From Riptortus pedestris (Eukaryota; Arthropoda; Insecta; Hemiptera; Alydidae): a stretch of 64,000 nucleotides of DNA. Location: the NCBI GenBank assembly GCA_019009955.1, contig CM032228.1:206573501-206637500 (forward strand), given 5' to 3'. The first letter of the stretch is position 1. Every line of letters begins with the position of its first letter. This document shows, in pieces, positions 59,650-64,000 of this stretch. The translations under genes were made by a program, and so were the position numbers. The notes beneath the pieces are model-generated. The model did no database searches, had not been told where the DNA came from, and worked only from the letters and a program-made list of their open reading frames with translations.

Positions 59650-60534
59650 ATGAAGTTTGAAGAACCTAAAGTGGGACATCTGAAGAAGGAGCTGGCTAAA
59701 TTGGACCTGCCAACAACAGGAAACAAGGCTGAACTACAAAGGCGGATGATTGATGAATTCCAAAGACGAGGAATCGATGTAAGTACACACGAGTTTGACG
59801 ATAAAGAAGACATTGTCGTAAGTAATCCTATCTCGAGTAGCAATTTGGACTTAATTGCAATTTTAGCCGCTATGATGGAAAATAACCAGAAGCTCTTAGA
59901 AGCTTCTAAAAGTAACAGCGAGAAAATCTTAGCGGAAGTAAGACAAGAATTTCAAGAAGCTTCTAGAGCTAATTGTGAGAGGCTAGAAGAAAAAGTTCGA
60001 GAAGCTTCTATAGCTAATTGCGAGAGGCTAGAAGAAAAATTTCAAGAAGCTTCTAGAGCTAACAGTGAGAAAATCCTGACTGAAGTCAGACAGGAACTTC
60101 ATGAAGCTTCTAGAACAACAAACCAAAAACTTCACGAAATATCAGAGGTATTGGACAAACGAGTGGTAGCAATAGAGCAGAGAGTCAGCGAGTTTGATGA
60201 GAAACTCTGCGGCATTTCTACGGCACAGAAGAAGGTAGAAGAGGACGTGTCCAAAATGTGCAGGAAGGTGGACGATGAAATACGTGAGCTACAATTTCAA
60301 ATGGACAATCTACAAGTCAGAGAAGGCCCGGTAAGAGTTATTTCAGAACAGTTCAGCAGGATAAAGGCCCATACGTTTGATGGTAGCGTACCATTCAATG
60401 TTTTTAAGTTCCAATTTGAGACAGTAGCCAGTAAAAACGGATGGAATGATGAAGAAAAAGCCATAGAACTGATTTTGGCACTGAAGGGAGCTGCAGCAGA
60501 AATCCTGGAGTTTGCCATCAGCTTACAGGAATAA
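59650..60534 (+). pseudogene. gag, N-terminal part (SAP domain and coiled coil)
   Basis: The frame starts at the first ATG after the primer-binding site and runs 294 codons. Residues ~7-41 form a SAP-type helix-extended-loop-helix (VGHLKKELAKLDL...NKAELQRRM), a DNA/chromatin-binding motif found in some retrotransposon Gag proteins. Residues ~85-210 are a coiled coil built from repeats of an 'EASRAN.E.LEEK' unit, at least four times. From ~235 a capsid-like region begins (KFQFETVASKNGW, ELILALKGAAAEI). A TAA at 60532 ends it, but the reading continues in the next frame (N-Y-E-D-I), so one base has been lost or gained here. Confidence 0.88.
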
Positions 60535-61495
60535 TTATGAGGACATTATGGTGACCTTACAGCGCAAGTTTGGCGGTGAGCATAAGCGAGAACTGTACAG
60601 GATGGAATAACGCGGCAGAGTACAAAAACCGAATGAGATTCTCCAAGATTTTGCCATGGACAACAAACGTCTGGTCCAGCTGACTTACCCAGGTGAGAAT
60701 CATCCGATCTTGGATCAGTTCAAGATTGAAGCATTTGTTAATGGTATACGAGATCCAGACGTTAAATTCGCGGTGTGTGCTACACAAAAATCATCCTTTG
60801 CTGAAACCATCTCTTATGCGCTAGCCCAGGAGACTGCTAAAGTAATTGCAAAACCGCAAGTCTACAATGTGCGACGTCTTGTTGCTGAAACACGAAGTGG
60901 CGGCGATGAAAGGAGTTACATAGGAGCAGTGGTCAAGCGGGTACTGGAGGAGCAAAGGAATAGAACACGCGCCGAATGCTTCAACTGCGGTATGGTCGGC
61001 CATTTTCAGCGGAACTGTAAAGCACCAAAGAAAGGATTGAGATGTTTTACACCATGGAGGGACCACCATCGGGCGAGTAACGTCCAAATCTCAAGGAGGG
61101 ACATAGAAGACGTAGTCAAGCAAGTACTGGAGGAGCAAATAAATAGATCGCGCGCCAAATGCTTCCACTGCGGTGAGGTCGGCCACTTTCAGCGTAATTG
61201 TAAATCGCCAAGGAAAAGGTCGAGATCTATTTCTCCATGGAGGGACAACAAACGGGCAACTGACGTCGAAATCTCAAGAGCCAATGTTAAACTAGAACGA
61301 GCTCGCACTGAGGGGAAAGAACTAGCCCCTAAAACCGATGGCTCCACCATCTCCATTTCCATTATACGGCAGAAGAACAGCAACCTTACTGCTCATGGGC
61401 TCATCAACGGGAGGAAGCAGGTCCTCACCATGGACACGGGAGCAACACACTCCATCATTCGGCCCGATTTGGTAAAAGGGGCAGTGACGCTCTAG
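60535..61495 (+). pseudogene. gag C-terminus with two zinc knuckles, and start of protease
   Basis: Continues gag one frame over. A TAA at 60608-60610 breaks it again; an open frame of 279 codons starts at the ATG 60656. It carries the end of the capsid-like region, then CCHC knuckles CFNCGMVGHFQRNC (60977-61018) and CFHCGEVGHFQRNC (61160-61201). Each knuckle sits in a module of about 61 codons with a matching lead (VVKxVLEEQ) and follow (PWRD), so the module is duplicated. The aspartic protease active site MDTGATHSII lies at about 61430-61459. The frame ends at 61495, about 15 residues further on. Binding RNA and maturing Gag would be the ancestral roles. Confidence 0.88.
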
Positions 61496-61806
61496 GTCTC
61501 TCAGGGCGGCCATGCAACGTAAAGTACAAGGATTGTACGAAAGCCGAGGAAGAGGAGTGCGTCATTGATGTACGACATAGCCATGTTAGCTCAGGAGGAG
61601 CCCGGTCGACTGCGCAGAAGGGTGAAACTATTCTGGCTAAGGAGAACAATGGAAGGTCGACCCGTCATCAAATATTGGACCGCATTAAAATGGCCAGTAA
61701 CCAGATGAATGCTGTGCGATCGACCAGCAAATACAGAGCGACTGGCCAAGTATGGTAACGGCGATATTGAGCCTATTCGGGACGAAAAGGCTTAAGTGGG
61801 CGGCAG
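61496..61806 (+). pseudogene. pol remnant and polypurine tract
   Basis: After the protease start the sequence jumps to a short region with no RT or RNase H. Near 61670-61730 a plus-strand frame reads 'RIKMASNQMNAV' and then 'YRATGQVW', resembling the region after the catalytic domain of gypsy integrases ('ASDRMK...GDQVW'). 'IEPIRDEKA' then a stop precedes the LTR. This suggests one large deletion from protease to the integrase tail. AAGTGGGCGGCAG (61794-61806) just before the LTR is the polypurine tract for plus-strand priming. Confidence 0.6.
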
Positions 61807-62016
61807 TGTTGCGAGAATTGAATGAGTGGGCGAATACACAAAGAGAGAGAGCCGCGTGAGGGGAGGAACAAAGACTAGGGGAACGAGCGAATCTAATTAG
61901 GGACCTTCCAGGAAGAACTGGAACCTTCTATGCCTAGACACTTCTACAAGCATTTAAAAGGGACTCTCACAGTACCCCTGAGTTCAGTGGTTGCTATTTG
62001 GTAATTAAACGTAACA
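61807..62016 (+). repeat. 3' LTR, shortened (210 bp)
   Basis: Nearly identical to the first ~190 bases of the 5' LTR, then jumps from GTGGTTGC to TTTGGTAATTAAACGTAACA. About 360 bases of the LTR, including its AATAAA and AGTGC-rich part, are absent. Few substitutions separate the shared part (for example CACAGAGAG versus CACAAAGAG), so insertion is fairly recent relative to the other elements here. Confidence 0.93.
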
Positions 62017-62218
62017 ATATGTATACTTTCCATGAAGTGGATTTTTCTTCCTGTGTTGTATTGTGTTCCCCATGAGATTCTGTCTTCTAGCTGGTGGAAA
62101 CTGGCTGTGGTGACTTTTATCTTCGATGCAGTGATCCTTATTTGACACTAGCGTTGCAGGAGATAAAAATTATTCCCCTTTTTGCGGAGCCAACCAACCC
62201 GTCCTTTTCATTCGGGCG

Positions 62219-62350
62219 ATGGAAACCAACGGAACTAATGTAACGGCCGCTCAGATCAAGCGGGCTCTTTGTCCTGTAGCCAGCGCTGGAGTTTCCTCTC
62301 CTGGCCACTGCCTACGTGATCTCCATATGTGCGGCGGGTTAGTGATCCAA
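62219..62350 (+). CDS. Candidate first coding exon, unknown gene
   Basis: A GC-rich island (about 62190-62365) holds an ATG in strong context (GGGCGATGG). It opens 44 codons to CAA|GTAAGC, a good splice donor at 62351; read-through would end at a TAA at 62366. The peptide is balanced and begins 'METNGTNVTAAQIKR', with two N-glycosylation-type sequons and two to three Cys. Base and codon composition is unlike everything around it. It lies between the LTR element and the right end of the TTAA element, so it may be a captured gene fragment. No family recognised. Confidence 0.35.
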
Positions 62351-62368
62351 GTAAGCGCGGGATTTTAA

Positions 62369-62840
62369 ATTCAAAGACGACTGAACACTATGGTTGTCCT
62401 GAATGTTTTGCCAATGACGAATCGTTAAGTGAATACTTTCATGTTTTTTTGGTTTGCATTATTTTCTGTATAAGTGAGTGTCCTTTGATTTTTTTATGTA
62501 GTGTGTAGGTTAATATTTGTATATAATTTATTATACTTTGTTATATTTTTGTATAATAATAATATGCTACTAATATATGCTTCTTTGCTTATTTATTTCG
62601 TAAGTAAAGGTATTACATAGTATGTTATTATATAATAAATGTTACATAATATATTATTATACTATAAATATATTTTTGCATTTTTTTGTTTCATTTTAAG
62701 CTTTCATTGGTACGAGGGGGGGGGGGGTACTCACAAGCACACGCACACACTATCACACTATTCTTAACTTTTCTAAATGTTATTTTGAGACAAGAAGAGT
62801 GATTCTGAGCAGAATAAAATGGAAAATATGCATATGGCAG
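62369..62840. other. Right arm of the TTAA element
   Basis: AT-rich with alternating TATTATA patches (62540-62680), a 12-base G-run near 62717 and a short ACGCACAC tract. No coding frame seen. Confidence 0.45.
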
Positions 62841-62909
62841 GTAGGTGTCATGTATGACACCTACTTGTCAAATTTGTCCTGGGTCACAGCCTTGTCGTTC
62901 AAAGGTTAA

Positions 62910-63262
62910 TATCACAATTTTAATAACTCGGTGAAGAAATAGTTCCATCACCTCTTGAATTAATACCACCAAATGTAAGATTGTAACCCCGACAATAGCT
63001 ATACCCTATAACCCCACATATTTATTTCCCATCAGGAACAGGGGTAGAATATGAAACGTTTTAATACATTGATCAACGGTTTTTTATTAGTCATAACGCA
63101 TTAATTTTCAGGTTCCGTATATATTTAGTGAGCAGCATTTATAATTATTTCCCAGTCTACGAAGATGGATGTAATACTTGCCAAAAGTCATTATAATCAT
63201 ACTTTAATGATTTTGATCGTTAAAAAATGAGTTATATACATTAAATAATAAACAAACTATAC
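62910..63262. other. Intergenic DNA
   Basis: Nothing recognised. Confidence 0.4.
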
Positions 63263-63682
63263 TTAAAAGGTGCTGTTGAGTCTACTGGATTTGGTTCCTA
63301 TTGTTTGAAGTTGAAATATGGCTGTCATTAAAGTGTCAATTGCTGGTTTAGACAGGCAGTATATCTGTGGTAGGAATGTGATCTGTAGTAAATTGAAGAG
63401 GGCAGAGAAGAGGCTGCCATTGAAAATGACCTCATTGCCAATATGGTCAATATCCAGATGGAACTGAAAGGGCTGGTCTAACCTCAAACCTCGAGTCACA
63501 TATGAAGGCCAACTCCTCATTATATATATTGAAACCGGATAACATTGGTTCTTATCGCTTAATATATAGCATTCAATGGATTCAAATAAACATTTATCAT
63601 TTAATAAGCACTTAACAATACTATAAGATTTCCTTCCAACTCCTAATCCAAAAAGGCGGCGTAAACTGAAAAGATTTTCCAC
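63263..63682 (-). CDS. Open frame of 139 codons, unknown product
   Basis: The longest non-repetitive, non-transposon open frame in the window. Amino acid use is varied (Cys, Trp, Pro, charged residues all present) and codons are not simply AT-driven. Residues ~75-110 are hydrophobic but broken by charges; no clear membrane helix, signal peptide or known motif. The start is the first in-frame ATG, and no promoter or splice evidence picks it. It could be an exon of an unrecognised gene, a decayed transposon ORF, or chance. Confidence 0.3.
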   Translation of the reverse strand: MENLFSLRRLFGLGVGRKSYSIVKCLLNDKCLFESIECYILSDKNQCYPVSIYIMRSWPSYVTRGLRLDQPFQFHLDIDHIGNEVIFNGSLFSALFNLLQITFLPQIYCLSKPAIDTLMTAIFQLQTIGTKSSRLNSTF

Positions 63683-63816
63683 TTGGCGGACACTCTAATG
63701 TCTGGTGCGATTAATTCTTCATTATTTTCTGTAGTAAGTTAGGAAGGACTTGGGATTTGATTAGAGGAAGTATAGTTAGATCATTCTGCTGTTCGAAGGG
63801 AAAATCACAATTGTAG

Positions 63817-64000
63817 AAAATTCCGGGGGCAGCGTAAACTAAGCAGATTTCTCACTTGAATTTATACAATAGAGAAATCTCCATACGAGAGCCGAACAGT
63901 TACGGCCGAACTAGCTTTTGGCGGGAAACTCACTCGTCCGTTATCGGGCCACATTTAATAAAAATGCAAATATCTCGGTTAATATTCAAGATAGAGAATA
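63817..64000 (+). mobile_element. R-HINE repeat copy 9, cut by the window end
   Basis: Begins GGGGGCAGCGTAAACTAAGCAGATTTC (the first ~15 bases of the family are replaced) and continues through GAACTAGCTTTTGGCGGGAAACTCACTCG and AAATATCTCGGTTAATATTC to the last base. The rest lies outside. Confidence 0.88.

Larger units (their letters stand above)
59039..62016 (+). mobile_element. Ty3/gypsy-type LTR retrotransposon, defective, with ATAT target duplication
   Basis: ATAT directly precedes (59035-59038) and follows (62017-62020) the element. LTRs begin TGTTGCGAGAATTG and end ACGTAACA. In order: 5' LTR, primer-binding site, gag with SAP domain, zinc knuckles, protease start, a short unrecognisable or integrase-end remnant, polypurine tract, shortened 3' LTR. 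Reverse transcriptase, RNase H and nearly all integrase are absent, so it depended on other copies. A four-base ATAT duplication is typical of several insect Ty3/gypsy lineages. It interrupts the TTAA element and is therefore younger. Confidence 0.93.
58068..62905 (+). mobile_element. TTAA-flanked piggyBac-like element (or captured segment) carrying a nested LTR retrotransposon
   Basis: TTAA at 58064-58067 and 62906-62909 brackets inverted ends CCTTT(T/G)AACGACAAGGCTGTG, about 22 bp with one mismatch. Subterminal words of the form GTGTCATATGTGAC (58087-58100) and GGTGTCATGTATGACACC (62845-62862) follow. A further relative in reverse orientation occurs at 58245-58275. At 58433-58465 a plus-strand frame reads 'CCKCQRSICGEHT', like the Cys-rich C-terminus of some piggyBac transposases. 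Without the 59039-62016 insertion the element would be about 1.86 kb, too short for a full transposase. Confidence 0.75.

Noticed and set aside
59568..61649. Several minus-strand frames of 60-91 codons
   Set aside because: Antisense shadows of the gag and protease frames of the LTR element.

Overview
The window looks like a non-genic stretch of an AT-rich eukaryotic, probably insect, chromosome. I see no intact host gene, no rRNA or tRNA gene, and no sign of bacterial organisation (no operons, no ribosome binding sites, no CRISPR array). The arthropod reading rests on the repeats: R1-like and RNase H-bearing LINE fragments, piggyBac-type elements in TTAA sites, a Ty3/gypsy-type LTR element in an ATAT site, Penelope-like ends with hammerhead-like motifs, and a tRNA-derived SINE family. 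The species cannot be named from this.

Layout. 1-5300: AT-rich DNA with one possible small exon (569-790) and a broken R1-like LINE on the minus strand (2158-3548), whose 3' end is duplicated head to head as a 92-bp-arm palindrome. 5300-9100: a SINE joined to the first copy of a ~0.6-1 kb repeat (called R-HINE here), a short LINE fragment, and a TTAA-flanked piggyBac-like relic (7563-9083). 9100-25300: mostly featureless AT-rich DNA with a 35-bp perfect hairpin, LINE relics (10085-10260, 14840-15640, 19420-19700), a coding relic with an endonuclease-like motif (20183-20645), a SINE and GA/TA microsatellites. 25300-31200: R-HINE pieces, a 24-bp hairpin, a Penelope-like end between 34-bp inverted repeats, and a Penelope GIY-YIG relic (30808-31173). 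31200-38500: two kinds of non-TE duplication (31194/37333 and 32460/33180), then a cluster of five R-HINE copies (34721-38427). 38500-57400: SINE relics, two copies of a purine-strand repeat, a 255-bp duplication whose second copy is shot through with GA repeat, a decayed LINE RT, and another Penelope-like end.

57400-63000 is the most structured part. A TTAA-flanked pair of 22-bp terminal inverted repeats (58068 and 62905) encloses a younger LTR retrotransposon (59039-62016) with matching ATAT target duplications. That LTR element has a SAP-domain gag with a broken frame, two zinc knuckles in a duplicated 61-codon module and the start of a protease. Nearly all of pol is missing, and its 3' LTR has lost about 360 bp. 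Between the LTR element and the right terminal repeat lies a small GC-rich open frame with a good start context and splice donor (62219-62350), which is a candidate captured or host exon. The last 200 bases enter another R-HINE copy that runs off the window.

Most features are decaying mobile elements and their junctions, so the history of insertion (which element interrupts which) is the main thing the sequence records.
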